A stretch of DNA of 53,197 nt, taken from Clostridia bacterium. GTDB lineage: Bacteria > Bacillota > Clostridia > Oscillospirales > QAKW01. The stretch lies in NCBI GenBank assembly GCA_017436525.1, contig JAFSCX010000047.1, positions 1 to 53,197 on the forward strand, read 5' to 3'. Made by a program: the position numbers and the translations under genes. The notes under the pieces were generated by a model that worked only from the letters and a program-made list of their open reading frames with translations, had not been told where the DNA came from and ran no database searches. Shown here piece by piece: positions 41,240 through 49,995 of this stretch (its first letter is position 1; each line of letters starts with the position of its first letter).

Positions 41240-42517
41240 TTATGTTCCTTTCTTTAATACAGCAATAAAAAAACCATCCCCATCCGCATTCGGAAGAAAG
41301 AGCGTTTCCCCATTGGCAATATCAGAGTAATCTTTCTCAAACTCGGGGTGAGTATTCAAAAATCGCTCAATCTGCTGCTCATTCTCCCGCCGATCTATGG
41401 TGCAGGTGGAATATACCAATCTTCCGCCTGCCTTCAAATATTTACTTGCGTTTTCTAAAATTTTTCCTTGGATTTCTAAAAGCTCAGCGCCATCATATTC
41501 TTTATATTTAATATCCGGCTTTTTACCGATCATACCAAGGCCGCTGCAAGGTACATCGCACAATATAAATTCTGCGCTCTCATCAAGAGACGGATCATAT
41601 ATCGAACTATCTCCCAAGCAGGCCGATACATTTTGATGCCCCATTCGCTCTGCACTCTTCTTCAGCAACTGCACTTTATGGGGGTGAACATCATATGCAC
41701 GAATTCTTCCATTCGTCCTTGAGGCCATAGCAAAGGTTTTTCCGCCCGGAGCTGCGCAAAGATCTAAAATATTCTTTGCATTTTCGGGCATTAAAAGCGC
41801 TGCCATCGCCGAATGATAGCCAATGATATGGTAGAAGCCTTTTTGATAGGCTTGCGATCCCTCTACAGAAAATGATGTCTTAGTCTTATAAAGATACGGA
41901 AGATCTGCCTTTTCCGGGGAAATGCCTTCACTTTCCAAGGCGCTGAGAAGCGCGTCTTCAGAGCATTTCTTCTTGTTATGAAACAAATAGAGATATTCTT
42001 CCTTTTTGCATCCATTCTCCATAATGGAAATAAAGGTTTCCTTACCATATTGCTCCAGAAGAAGATCGACCAAAAAGGGTGATATAGAATAACGAACTGA
42101 AAAAGATGCCTTTTTCAATATCATCAGCTGATCCTTCTCTCTGATGCACCGACGCAATACCGCGTTTATTAGACCTGCACTATAGGAAAATCCTTCACTT
42201 TTTGCAAGCATAACGGAAGTATTGCAAGCGGCTGATGGAGGAATATCCATATAAAAAAGCTGATAAACACCCATTCTCAATGCAGAAAGTACAGAGGGAG
42301 AAAGAGAAGCGAGTTTTTTATCGCAACATTGAGAAAGAAAATGATCCAAGGTAATTTTTCTTTCTAAAACGCCATATACCAATGCGGTAATAAAGCGGCG
42401 ATCCCGCTCTTTTTCCACCTTCCGCAGCGCTTCCTTCAATGCAAGATTCGGGAAAGTATGACGCTCCTCATACTCAATCAGGAGCTTTAATGCAATTGCT
42501 CTCGCTTGATCTCTCAT
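41240..42517 (-). CDS. rsmB: 16S rRNA m5C967 methyltransferase RsmB
   Basis: A 425-aa protein: an N-terminal NusB-like RNA-binding domain (to about 130), then a SAM-dependent methyltransferase with ILDLCAAPGGKTFAMA and the catalytic Cys pair in ILCDVPCSGLGMIGKKP and VYSTCTIDRRENE. One base separates it from rlmN and its first codons overlap the stop of the metallopeptidase gene by 4. Confidence 0.97.
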   Translation of the reverse strand: MRDQARAIALKLLIEYEERHTFPNLALKEALRKVEKERDRRFITALVYGVLERKITLDHFLSQCCDKKLASLSPSVLSALRMGVYQLFYMDIPPSAACNTSVMLAKSEGFSYSAGLINAVLRRCIREKDQLMILKKASFSVRYSISPFLVDLLLEQYGKETFISIMENGCKKEEYLYLFHNKKKCSEDALLSALESEGISPEKADLPYLYKTKTSFSVEGSQAYQKGFYHIIGYHSAMAALLMPENAKNILDLCAAPGGKTFAMASRTNGRIRAYDVHPHKVQLLKKSAERMGHQNVSACLGDSSIYDPSLDESAEFILCDVPCSGLGMIGKKPDIKYKEYDGAELLEIQGKILENASKYLKAGGRLVYSTCTIDRRENEQQIERFLNTHPEFEKDYSDIANGETLFLPNADGDGFFIAVLKKGT

Positions 42518-43203
42518 CGTCTTCTGGATCGGCTGATCATCGCCAAAAGCTGCACCAGCGCAGTAATAGCAGATGCCACATAGGTCATAGCGGCAGCAGA
42601 AAGCACTTTTTTCACACCCTTGACCTCTTCTTCTGAAAAACCATTTCCCGCAATCTGCTCCACAGCGCGGGAGGAAGCATTAAATTCCACCGGCAAGGTT
42701 ACCAATTGGAAAAAGAAAATGATTGCATAGCAAAGAATTGCAAGATTAAAAATCACAGAACTGATAGAGACCACATTAATAAATAAACTTGCAAGAATCA
42801 AAAAATAGAGAAACTTTGAGCTAAAATTGGTAATTCCCACTACCGATGCCCGCAGCTTAATGGGAAAATAATCAACATGATATTGAATCGCATGCCCACA
42901 TTCATGGGCCGCCACACCGATTGCAGCAATGGTATTTCCGTTGTATACTTCCTCCGACAAACGAATCACCTTTTGAGCGGGATCAAAATGATCCGATAAT
43001 CTGCCATTGATACAAGTAACCGATACATCCATAATCCCGGACCGGCGCAAAATCATTTCCGCCATCTGGCCGCCGGTCATCCCGCGGGAATTTGAAATAC
43101 GGCTATATTTTGAATAGGTGGAATTTAACCGTGATTGCACGATCAGGCTTAAAATAATCAATGGAAGCATGGTATAAATTCCGAAATAATAATTATAAAA
43201 CAT
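42514..43203 (-). CDS. YugP-type membrane zinc metallopeptidase
   Basis: A 229-aa membrane protein with an N-terminal segment (about 7-24), the zinc motif AAHECGHAIQYH (HExxH at about 97), and two or three hydrophobic segments towards the C-terminus (135-185, 205-222). Its class is DUF/peptidase family M- clan zinc peptidase YugP; the substrate is unknown. In many clostridia it stands between fmt and rsmB, as here. Confidence 0.9.
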   Translation of the reverse strand: MFYNYYFGIYTMLPLIILSLIVQSRLNSTYSKYSRISNSRGMTGGQMAEMILRRSGIMDVSVTCINGRLSDHFDPAQKVIRLSEEVYNGNTIAAIGVAAHECGHAIQYHVDYFPIKLRASVVGITNFSSKFLYFLILASLFINVVSISSVIFNLAILCYAIIFFFQLVTLPVEFNASSRAVEQIAGNGFSEEEVKGVKKVLSAAAMTYVASAITALVQLLAMISRSRRR

Positions 43204-43218
43204 GCGCGACTCTACTCC

Positions 43219-44157
43219 TTACTTTAGAAAATCTCCTACTGAGAGTTTGGTGCCGCAGGCATAAGAATATGCATCTGTTCGATTCTTCCCTTGCTTTTGC
43301 AAAATTTTCAATAGAAGCGCTTTGCCATCTCCGCAAGCGATCTCGATCCCTTCTTTTGAAATTTTAGTGATCGATCCTGCAGGAGCATTGGTATCCCCGC
43401 CAAATAATGCTTCATAAATTTTCAGCCGTTGATCGCCGATTTCAACAAAAGCGCCGGGAGAGGGGCTCATCCCCATGATAATGCCTCGCAGATAAGCAGC
43501 GGGCTTTGAAAAATCTAATACCCCTTCGCTCTTTTCGATCATCGGCGCATAGGTCGCCTCTTCTTCGCATTGAGGGGTATATACCGCAGTTCCACCGACA
43601 ATCCGGTGAATCGCTTCGATCAATGCTTCAGCACCAAGGCCTGCCATCCGATCAAAGATACTGCCGGAGGTATCGGTCTCAAGAATGTCCATCGAGCGTT
43701 GCAGGATCATATCGCCCGTATCCATTCCTTGGGCCATTTTCATGATGGTAACGCCCGTCTGCTTATCGCCATTCATCACTGCCCGTTGAATCGGCGCCGC
43801 TCCGCGATATTTCGGCAGAAGAGATCCATGCACATTGATGCAGCCATGGCGGGGAAAATTCAAGATATATTCAGGCAAAATACGCCCATATGCCGCCACA
43901 ACAATAAGCTCCGGCTGCAGCAGTTCCAAAGTGCTTTGAAAAGCTCCATCCCTCAAAGAAAGAGGTTGATAGACCGGAAGCCCTACCGACTCAGCAAAGA
44001 TCTTCACTTCGGGAGCTGCCATCTTTCCGCCGCGGCCTTTCGGCCGATCCGGCTGAGTTACAACGCCTACAAGGGTGGTATTTTCATAAAGAGCTTTACA
44101 TGAGCTTACCGCAAAATCCGGCGTGCCCATAAAAAGCACTCTCAAATCCTTAATCAT
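43219..44157 (-). CDS. fmt: Methionyl-tRNA formyltransferase
   Basis: Formylates initiator Met-tRNA. The start at 44157 (MIKDLRVLFMGTPDFAV) has AGAGG upstream and overlaps def by 8 bases; 312 aa. The catalytic block INVHGSLLPKYRGAAPIQRA and IMKMAQGMDTGD are clear, with the C-terminal OB-like domain (YEALFGGDTNAPAGSI). It is paired with the deformylase that reverses its mark. Confidence 0.97.
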   Translation of the reverse strand: MIKDLRVLFMGTPDFAVSSCKALYENTTLVGVVTQPDRPKGRGGKMAAPEVKIFAESVGLPVYQPLSLRDGAFQSTLELLQPELIVVAAYGRILPEYILNFPRHGCINVHGSLLPKYRGAAPIQRAVMNGDKQTGVTIMKMAQGMDTGDMILQRSMDILETDTSGSIFDRMAGLGAEALIEAIHRIVGGTAVYTPQCEEEATYAPMIEKSEGVLDFSKPAAYLRGIIMGMSPSPGAFVEIGDQRLKIYEALFGGDTNAPAGSITKISKEGIEIACGDGKALLLKILQKQGKNRTDAYSYACGTKLSVGDFLK

Positions 44158-44617
44158 TTTCGAAGACCTCTTTTCCGACGATCGGCAACGTAAGACCATT
44201 CAGATGATCAAATTCATGCAAAAGGCATCGAGCCACAAAATCTTCGGCTGTAAACTCAAAGAATTCACCCTTTACATCTTGAGCACGCATTGTAACCTTA
44301 TGCGCGCGGGTTACATTGAAAGAGCGGCCGGGGAACGAAAGACACCCTTCATAATAGCGATCATTCTTCCCTGTTGCCGAAATAATTTCAGGATTGATAA
44401 ATTCCTTATAAATCGATCCATCGCAATGAATATCGGCAATAAAAATTCTTCGAAGAATCCCGACCTGCGGCGCCGCGAGGCCTGCCCCTTCTTCTTTGCG
44501 GAGTGTTTCTCTCATATCTTCAATCAAAGCGGCAAGCTTTTCATCAAAGACCGTTACGGGACGAGATTTCTTCCCTAAAAATTCTAAATCGTTTTTTACA
44601 ATTTTTCTTAAAGCCAT
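44150..44617 (-). CDS. def: Peptide deformylase
   Basis: Removes the formyl group from nascent proteins. The 155-aa metalloenzyme has the three signature blocks GAGLAAPQVGI, YEGCLSFPG (metal Cys) and LLHEFDHLNGLT (metal His pair and catalytic Glu). Length is that of the short clostridial/type I form. Confidence 0.97.
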   Translation of the reverse strand: MALRKIVKNDLEFLGKKSRPVTVFDEKLAALIEDMRETLRKEEGAGLAAPQVGILRRIFIADIHCDGSIYKEFINPEIISATGKNDRYYEGCLSFPGRSFNVTRAHKVTMRAQDVKGEFFEFTAEDFVARCLLHEFDHLNGLTLPIVGKEVFEND

Positions 44618-44626
44618 ACTAATACC

Positions 44627-47044
44627 TCAAATATATTGAATCGGATTCATATTGAATGAAACCTGAATACCCGACGGAAGCTCCAGCTCCATTGCACTTC
44701 GCACAAGGATGCGCAACCGCTTGGTATTTTTGCATTTGATCAGCATCTGCATACGATGCTTGCCGCGGAGCATCCCGATTCGGGGCACCACAGGGCTCAG
44801 CAGCCGTAAAGGAATATCTTTATAATCCTCATGGCTCTGCTGCTGAAAATAGTGATACAATAAGCCCATTCCCTTTGCTACGCTCTCTGCTGAATACCCT
44901 TCCGCAGTAAGAAGCAATATATCGCAAAACGGAGGATAGCCCACTAATTTACGAAATGAAATTTCTTGCTGATAGAAGCGCAAATAATCCTGATCCTTAG
45001 AAAGGGCAATCACCTGATGATCGGGGCAATAGGTCTGAATAATTGCCTTTCCTTCTCTGCCGCTTCGGCCGCTTCGGCCGCAAACCTGGGTCAGCAAATT
45101 AAAGGTGCGCTCATTTGCGCGAAAATCATCGGTATATAAAGACATATCTGCCTGAAGCACACCAACCAATGTAACAGAGGGAAAATCCAAGCCCTTGGCT
45201 ACCATCTGAGTGCCAAGCATGACATCATATTTCCCTTCTTTGAAATCCGATAACATTTCTCCATAGGAAAGGTAGGAATCAACCGTATCCATATCCATTC
45301 GCAAAATGCGAATATCAGGGAAAAGCGCTTTCAGATCTTCTTCTACATACTGCGTGCCGAGGCCCAGCATTTTAATATGCTCGCTCTTGCACTCGGGGCA
45401 TTGGCTAAATCGCTTAATGTTATACCCACAATAGTGGCACATTAATCGTTGATTCGGCTTATGATAAGTGAGCGCGATCCCGCAAGATGGGCATTTTGCA
45501 ACCGCACCGCAGGAAGAACACCCCACAACCGAATGCATGCCTCTTCGATTCAGAAAGAGGATAGCCTGCTCCCCGGCTTTCAAGGTCTCTCCCAGCGCCT
45601 CTTTCAAAGAATCGCTGAAAAGCTTCGCTCCTTGGACTAAAACCTCCTGCCGCATATCTATCAAGCGAACTTCGGGGAGTTTTGCATTATTATAACGCTT
45701 CGATAATGTATGAAGCTTGTAATCGCCGCGTTCTGCGTGATAATAGCTTTCCATAGATGGCGTAGCAGAAGCTAAAAGAAGCGGAATTTCATGGTGATGG
45801 GATAAAAATCTGCCAATATCTCTCGCATGATAGCGAGGGGTTGATTCAGATTTATAGGTCGATTCATGCTCCTCATCCATAATGATTAGGCCGAGATTCT
45901 GCACGGGCGCAAAAATCGCACTTCGCGTTCCTACAATGATTCGCGCTTTTCCGGCATATATCTTTTTCCATTCATCGGCTTTTTCGCCAATAGAAAGGCC
46001 GCTATGCAGCACCGATACACAATCCCCATAGCGCAGATAAAATTTGCTAAGCATCTGCGGAGTCAGCGCAATCTCGGGCACCAACATCAATACCGATCTG
46101 CCTTCGGCGACGATATGATCCATCAGCGCCATAAAAACATGGGTTTTTCCGCTGCCGGTTACGCCGTAGAGAAGATGGGTTCCTTCTTGCCGAGCGCAAT
46201 CTACAATCTCTTGATAGACTTTCTGCTGCTCCGGCTCAAGCATAAGAGGCTCACGCATTTCAGCGCGTTCCATTGCTTGATAAGGGATCCGCTCTTTAGA
46301 TTCATGATACACTTCAATCAACCCTTTTTGAACAAGGGTTTTCACTGTGGAAGGTCCGCATCCCGAATAGTAAAGAGCATCCTTTGCGGAAAGCACCGGC
46401 TCATCCAAAAAAACCGCCAAAAGATCACGCTGCTTTTCAAAACGATGGCCAAGCTCTGAAAGATAAAGTTCGGCTTGCTCAGAAGAAACTGCCAAGCGAA
46501 TTTTCTTTTCCTTCAAATCGCCGATATTACGAATCGATTGAATCTCTTCAATCAGTACACCGTCTCTGAAAGCCGGCAAGCAATACTTTTTTAATTTCTG
46601 CGGAAAATCGGAGCGACGCACTGCATGGCCTGTTTCTTTCATATAGGCCACCAATTCCTCATACTCGGCAGGAAACGCATCCCGATCGGGATTCAATGCA
46701 AAAATCTCATTCACCCGATAGTCCAGCCCACGAGGAATCATACAACGCACCGCTTGATAGCGGGTAATAAAATATTGCTCTGCCATCCAGTCTACCAGCT
46801 TCATCTGAAGGGGAGAAAGAATCGGTTTTTGGTCTAATACGCGAATGACACTTTTCAATCCTTCGGAGGTATCTTCAGGAAAAACCGAAAGAACAATCGC
46901 TTTTCTCAAAGCATTGGCATGACCGAAGGGCACTAAAACGCGAGTACCTGCCGCAACGTTTTCTGCCAAATGGTCCGGCAAGAGATAATCATAGTCGCGA
47001 TCAATGCGAGATATAATTTGATCAACAGCAACGCGGCAGATCAC
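44627..47044 (-). CDS. priA: Primosomal protein PriA (replication restart helicase)
   Basis: An 805-aa 3'-5' helicase that reloads the replisome at stalled forks. The N-terminal 3'BD domain (CRVAVDQIISRIDRDYDYLL) precedes Walker A LYGVTGSGKTHVF and Walker B IIMDEEHES. Between helicase lobes is the zinc-binding region with C-x2-C pairs: CSSCGAVAKCPSC, CHYC and CPEC. Motifs QVCGRSGRSGREG close the helicase. In Bacillus coaBC lies between rpoZ and priA; here priA follows rpoZ by 5 bases with no coaBC. Confidence 0.97.
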   Translation of the reverse strand: MICRVAVDQIISRIDRDYDYLLPDHLAENVAAGTRVLVPFGHANALRKAIVLSVFPEDTSEGLKSVIRVLDQKPILSPLQMKLVDWMAEQYFITRYQAVRCMIPRGLDYRVNEIFALNPDRDAFPAEYEELVAYMKETGHAVRRSDFPQKLKKYCLPAFRDGVLIEEIQSIRNIGDLKEKKIRLAVSSEQAELYLSELGHRFEKQRDLLAVFLDEPVLSAKDALYYSGCGPSTVKTLVQKGLIEVYHESKERIPYQAMERAEMREPLMLEPEQQKVYQEIVDCARQEGTHLLYGVTGSGKTHVFMALMDHIVAEGRSVLMLVPEIALTPQMLSKFYLRYGDCVSVLHSGLSIGEKADEWKKIYAGKARIIVGTRSAIFAPVQNLGLIIMDEEHESTYKSESTPRYHARDIGRFLSHHHEIPLLLASATPSMESYYHAERGDYKLHTLSKRYNNAKLPEVRLIDMRQEVLVQGAKLFSDSLKEALGETLKAGEQAILFLNRRGMHSVVGCSSCGAVAKCPSCGIALTYHKPNQRLMCHYCGYNIKRFSQCPECKSEHIKMLGLGTQYVEEDLKALFPDIRILRMDMDTVDSYLSYGEMLSDFKEGKYDVMLGTQMVAKGLDFPSVTLVGVLQADMSLYTDDFRANERTFNLLTQVCGRSGRSGREGKAIIQTYCPDHQVIALSKDQDYLRFYQQEISFRKLVGYPPFCDILLLTAEGYSAESVAKGMGLLYHYFQQQSHEDYKDIPLRLLSPVVPRIGMLRGKHRMQMLIKCKNTKRLRILVRSAMELELPSGIQVSFNMNPIQYI

Positions 47045-47049
47045 TCAGA

Positions 47050-47265
47050 TTATTCCTCTGCGCTCAATTCTTGATTTTTAAGAGCAACCTTGCCGTTATA
47101 AATATCCATGATGGCAAGCTTTACGGGCTTTTCAGCGAGCTCTGTGCCGCAAGCTTCGGCATTTTCGGAAATCTGACGTGCGCGCTTCGCGATGGTAATC
47201 ACCAAAGCATAGCGGCTCTTGGCAACCTTTTCAAGTTCTGCAACTGCGGGATACAACATTTTCAT
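47050..47265 (-). CDS. rpoZ: RNA polymerase omega subunit
   Basis: A 71-aa omega subunit: SRYALVITIAKRARQI is the conserved core, and KPVKLAIMDIYNGKVAL the C-terminal part. Two close ATGs (47265 and 47259) follow AAGGAG; the second has the better spacing. It lies between gmk and priA as in other Firmicutes. Confidence 0.94.
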   Translation of the reverse strand: MKMLYPAVAELEKVAKSRYALVITIAKRARQISENAEACGTELAEKPVKLAIMDIYNGKVALKNQELSAEE

Positions 47266-47273
47266 TTTCTCCT

Positions 47274-47828
47274 TTATTTATCAATTATTTTTATAATTTC
47301 TTCAGCGGCACGAATTACATCATCATTAACCACCGTATATCCATATCGATCCTTTTGCTCCATCTCAGAGCGTGCTTTGCCGATTCTTGCGGCAACCACC
47401 GCTTCCGATTCGGTGCCGCGACCGCAAAGTCTACGTTCAAGCTCTTCCATGCTGGGCGGTAAAATAAAGATGGATAAAGCATCTTTACATTTTTCCATCA
47501 CCTGCATCGCGCCGCAAGGCTCAATTTCCAAGACAACATCAAGGCCTTGCATCCGCTGCAACTCCACAAAATCAGACGGTGTGCCATAATAATTATCGCA
47601 ATAGACTGCATATTCCAGCATTTCTCCACGCCTGATCTTCTCTTCAAATTGCTCCTTGGTAATGAAGAAATACTGGAGACCGTCCACCTCTCCGGGGCGG
47701 GGCAAACGGGTCGTTGCGGATACTGAATATTTCAAATCTTTCTTTCTCTTAAAAACTTCGGCAAGCACTGTCCCCTTTCCTGCTCCGCTGGGGCCGGATA
47801 TGATGATTAATTTCCCCTTATTCATCAT
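47274..47828 (-). CDS. gmk: Guanylate kinase
   Basis: Converts GMP to GDP. I place the start at 47828 behind GAGGAGG (M, then [12 protein letters not shown]); 184 aa. P-loop [17 protein letters not shown]-binding [16 protein letters not shown] and [10 protein letters not shown]. It overlaps the 3' end of remA by 11 bases. Confidence 0.96.
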   Translation of the reverse strand: MMNKGKLIIISGPSGAGKGTVLAEVFKRKKDLKYSVSATTRLPRPGEVDGLQYFFITKEQFEEKIRRGEMLEYAVYCDNYYGTPSDFVELQRMQGLDVVLEIEPCGAMQVMEKCKDALSIFILPPSMEELERRLCGRGTESEAVVAARIGKARSEMEQKDRYGYTVVNDDVIRAAEEIIKIIDK

Positions 47829-48084
47829 CTTCATCCTCCTCATCCTCATAGCTATCGGTAAGGCGGTTCGCAACAGTCTCAGGTTGCAAGGGGGATAATA
47901 TCACATGATCACTATCGGTAATAATCACCGCTCTGGTTCTTCTTCCGTATGTAGCATCAACTAAAACACTATTTTCTTTTGCCTCCAAAATAATTCGCTT
48001 AATCGGCGCACTATCGGGGCTCACAATCGCAATCACGCGAGAAGAATTGATCATATTACCAAAGCCAATGTTGATTAATTTCAT
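47818..48084 (-). CDS. remA: RemA-type DNA-binding regulator (DUF370)
   Basis: An 88-aa protein. RemA in Bacillus activates biofilm-matrix and osmoprotection genes by binding clustered short repeats. Core motifs [20 protein letters not shown] and [19 protein letters not shown] fit well. The C-terminal tail is very acidic ([12 protein letters not shown]). Standing between yicC and gmk is the conserved place. Three TGCATAA repeats upstream of the operon promoter are possible binding sites (see findings). Confidence 0.95.
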   Translation of the reverse strand: MKLINIGFGNMINSSRVIAIVSPDSAPIKRIILEAKENSVLVDATYGRRTRAVIITDSDHVILSPLQPETVANRLTDSYEDEEDEDDE

Positions 48085-48090
48085 AATTCC

Positions 48091-48975
48091 TTACTCCACA
48101 TTCTGAATCTGCTCTCTGATTTTTTCGATGCAGGATTTCACATCCACCACAATTCGAGTAATATCAATGCTATTGCATTTAGAGCCGATGGTATTGATTT
48201 CTCGATTCATCTCTTGGATCAAAAAATCAATCTTTTTTCCTACGGGACCGCCCTGCTCCAATAATTCATTGAATTGAGATAAATGACTTCTCAAGCGTAC
48301 CGTTTCTTCATCCACTGCAACCTTATCGGCAAAAATTGCCACTTCCGTAAGAAGCCTGCCCTCATCCACTGAATGCTCTTGGAGCGTTTCACGGATCTTT
48401 TCTTCAAGACGATTGCGATAAGCTTCAACAGATGCAGGAGCTAAAACCTCAATTTTTTCAACCGACTTCAAGACAAAAGAAAGATTTGCTTGCAGATCCG
48501 CTTTCAATTTGGCCCCTTCAATCTCACGCATGGAAAGAAAAGAAACCAAAGCTTCATCAACAGCAGCTAAAACTGCTTTTGTAACCTCTCCCTCATCCAC
48601 CTCAGGTTGCTTTAATGTCAATACATCCGGCAAAGTAATCAATCGGGCGGCAGATAGATCGCGGTTTACGCCAAATTCATCTCCAAGAAGATTGGCAGCA
48701 TCTAAGTATGCTTTTGCAAGAGATTGATCCACAACCGCTTCCGGCGCAATGGGCTCAGCGCTTTTTTCAGTATGAAAATAGACGTCTATTTTTCCGCGAG
48801 CCACCGATTCGGCAATTCTTTTGCGAATCGGCTCCTCCAGATACGCATAATCTTTATAGATACGAGAAGAAAAATCAAAATAACGATGATTTACAGATTT
48901 GATATCAACGGTAAAATTCAAGCCGCCGAAGGATCCTTCTCCGCGACCAAAACCGGTCATACTTCTAATCGACAT
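48091..48975 (-). CDS. yicC: YicC-family endoribonuclease
   Basis: A 294-aa protein with MTGFGRGEGSFGGLNFTVDI at the N-terminus and the C-terminal DUF1732 block (GKKIDFLIQEMNREINTIGSK, then DVKSCIEKIREQIQNVE). E. coli YicC is an RNase that takes part in sRNA turnover. First gene of the long minus-strand operon. GAGG lies 8 bases before the ATG. Confidence 0.95.
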   Translation of the reverse strand: MSIRSMTGFGRGEGSFGGLNFTVDIKSVNHRYFDFSSRIYKDYAYLEEPIRKRIAESVARGKIDVYFHTEKSAEPIAPEAVVDQSLAKAYLDAANLLGDEFGVNRDLSAARLITLPDVLTLKQPEVDEGEVTKAVLAAVDEALVSFLSMREIEGAKLKADLQANLSFVLKSVEKIEVLAPASVEAYRNRLEEKIRETLQEHSVDEGRLLTEVAIFADKVAVDEETVRLRSHLSQFNELLEQGGPVGKKIDFLIQEMNREINTIGSKCNSIDITRIVVDVKSCIEKIREQIQNVE

Positions 48976-49006
48976 ATTTCAACCTCACTTATTATATTAT
49001 TATAAT

Positions 49007-49034
49007 ATAATACCATAAATTTAGAAAATGTCAA
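49007..49034 (-). promoter_or_regulatory. SigA promoter of the yicC-recN operon
   Basis: On the minus strand TTGACA (49029-49034), 16 bases, TATTAT (49007-49012), about 30 bases before the yicC ATG. It is the only clear promoter I found for the following 21 kb, though internal ones are likely. Confidence 0.75.
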
Positions 49035-49039
49035 CAAAG

Positions 49040-49077
49040 TTATGCATACTTTTATGATTATGCATCCTTTTTATGCA
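49040..49077. repeat. Three TTATGCA repeats just upstream of the yicC promoter
   Basis: TTATGCA at 49040-49046, 49058-49064 and 49071-49077, immediately upstream (minus strand) of the -35; the first two extend to TTATGCAT. Spacing is 18 and 13 bases. They may be binding sites for an activator or repressor. Confidence 0.5.
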
Positions 49078-49115
49078 AAAAATGGTGCGACAGTCTTATT
49101 ACTGCCGCACCATTC
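49074..49115 (-). terminator. Intrinsic terminator after the gerQ-like gene
   Basis: AATGGTGCG (49081-49089) and CGCACCATT (49106-49114), with an inner CAG/CTG pair, are followed on the minus strand by TTTTTT. Confidence 0.85.
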
Positions 49116-49118
49116 AGT

Positions 49119-49442
49119 TTATACACGCCGTCTGATATTTTTATTTACTGCCACACTGCCGGGCGCCGGAAATGTTACAAACTTGATGGAATACAAATCG
49201 CAGACATCATAGTTCATTGATTTTGGCTCGTACAGCACCACAAAACTCACTCCCACATTATAGAGAATTCCCTCTTTTCGCACAAGATTCTGCGTACCAA
49301 TCAAAAAATCAATGTAACAATATTCGCCAAGATTGCTTGCTAATATCTGCTGCCAAGAGCCGGGATAAGATGGAGATTCTTGAAATTGCATATTATCATT
49401 ATTGCCCACATTAAAACTTCCGTTGACGATTGGTTCTGCCAT
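49119..49442 (-). CDS. Divergent GerQ-like spore coat protein
   Basis: A 107-aa protein. By eye the stretch LASNLGEYCYIDFLIGTQN ... VVLYEPKSMNYDVCDLYS ... FVTF follows the GerQ pattern (LxxNxGK ... ILSDPxTGKRYLLPxxYLDYVTF), though identity is low. In Bacillus GerQ is a coat protein needed to localise CwlJ and is crosslinked by a transglutaminase. Here it follows a CwlJ-like gene by 21 bases in the same operon, and that context is the main support. The N-terminus is polar (SFNVGNNDNMQFQESPSYPG). It is shorter than Bacillus GerQ. Confidence 0.6.
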   Translation of the reverse strand: MAEPIVNGSFNVGNNDNMQFQESPSYPGSWQQILASNLGEYCYIDFLIGTQNLVRKEGILYNVGVSFVVLYEPKSMNYDVCDLYSIKFVTFPAPGSVAVNKNIRRRV

Positions 49443-49463
49443 AAAAAATCACCTCAAATTAAA

Positions 49464-49904
49464 TTATGTAAACTCATATAGATCGGTCGGATCATAAAAA
49501 CAATGGGCCTGATATTTACCGATCAGATACCCTACCTCAGAAGGGAAATACGGCCTGCAATCCGGCCGGAAAGGATTATAAAACCATAGGGATAATCCCA
49601 ACCCCGGCAAGCGGTTTCCCGCAATGGCCCAATCTGCAATTTCATAATGAACATTTGTGGGGTTCATGTTGTAGATATTTTGATTATTCGGTCGTCCGTT
49701 TTCAGTAGTAGATGCGCAGGTGAATTGGCCTTGCTGAAGGATAATATTGCGAATGCTCCCCCGTCCTGTTCTGGCATATTCGCCCGCTACCGACTGCACG
49801 CGATTCATCACTACCGACGCCACAGCCTTCATCCCGACATCCCCTTCACCACCCGCCTCACATTGAATCAATCTGGCAAATAACTCACGATCATTAAAAG
49901 GCAT
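49464..49904 (-). CDS. cwlJ: Spore cortex-lytic-type hydrolase, CwlJ-like
   Basis: A 146-aa protein of the Hydrolase_2 (SleB/CwlJ) family, which acts on cortex peptidoglycan during germination. LFARLIQCEAGGEGDVGMKAV contains the catalytic Glu, followed by VVMNRV, GQFTC and the C-terminal NPFRPDCRPYFP. No signal peptide, as in CwlJ (and unlike SleB), fits a protein made in the mother cell and held in the coat. GAGGTG is 5 bases before the ATG. A CATATATT upstream (-10 of a sporulation sigma) is possible. Confidence 0.9.
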   Translation of the reverse strand: MPFNDRELFARLIQCEAGGEGDVGMKAVASVVMNRVQSVAGEYARTGRGSIRNIILQQGQFTCASTTENGRPNNQNIYNMNPTNVHYEIADWAIAGNRLPGLGLSLWFYNPFRPDCRPYFPSEVGYLIGKYQAHCFYDPTDLYEFT

Positions 49905-49950
49905 TTTATCACCTCACTTGATTCAATATATGCACAACACATCTAAAAAA

Positions 49951-49986
49951 ACACAAAAATGCGCTCATTTGAACGCATTTTTGTGT
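49951..49986 (-). terminator. Intrinsic terminator of uvrA
   Basis: ACACAAAAATGCG (49951-49963) pairs with CGCATTTTTGTGT (49974-49986); on the minus strand further T residues follow. Confidence 0.85.
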
Positions 49987-49995
49987 AAAGTATTT

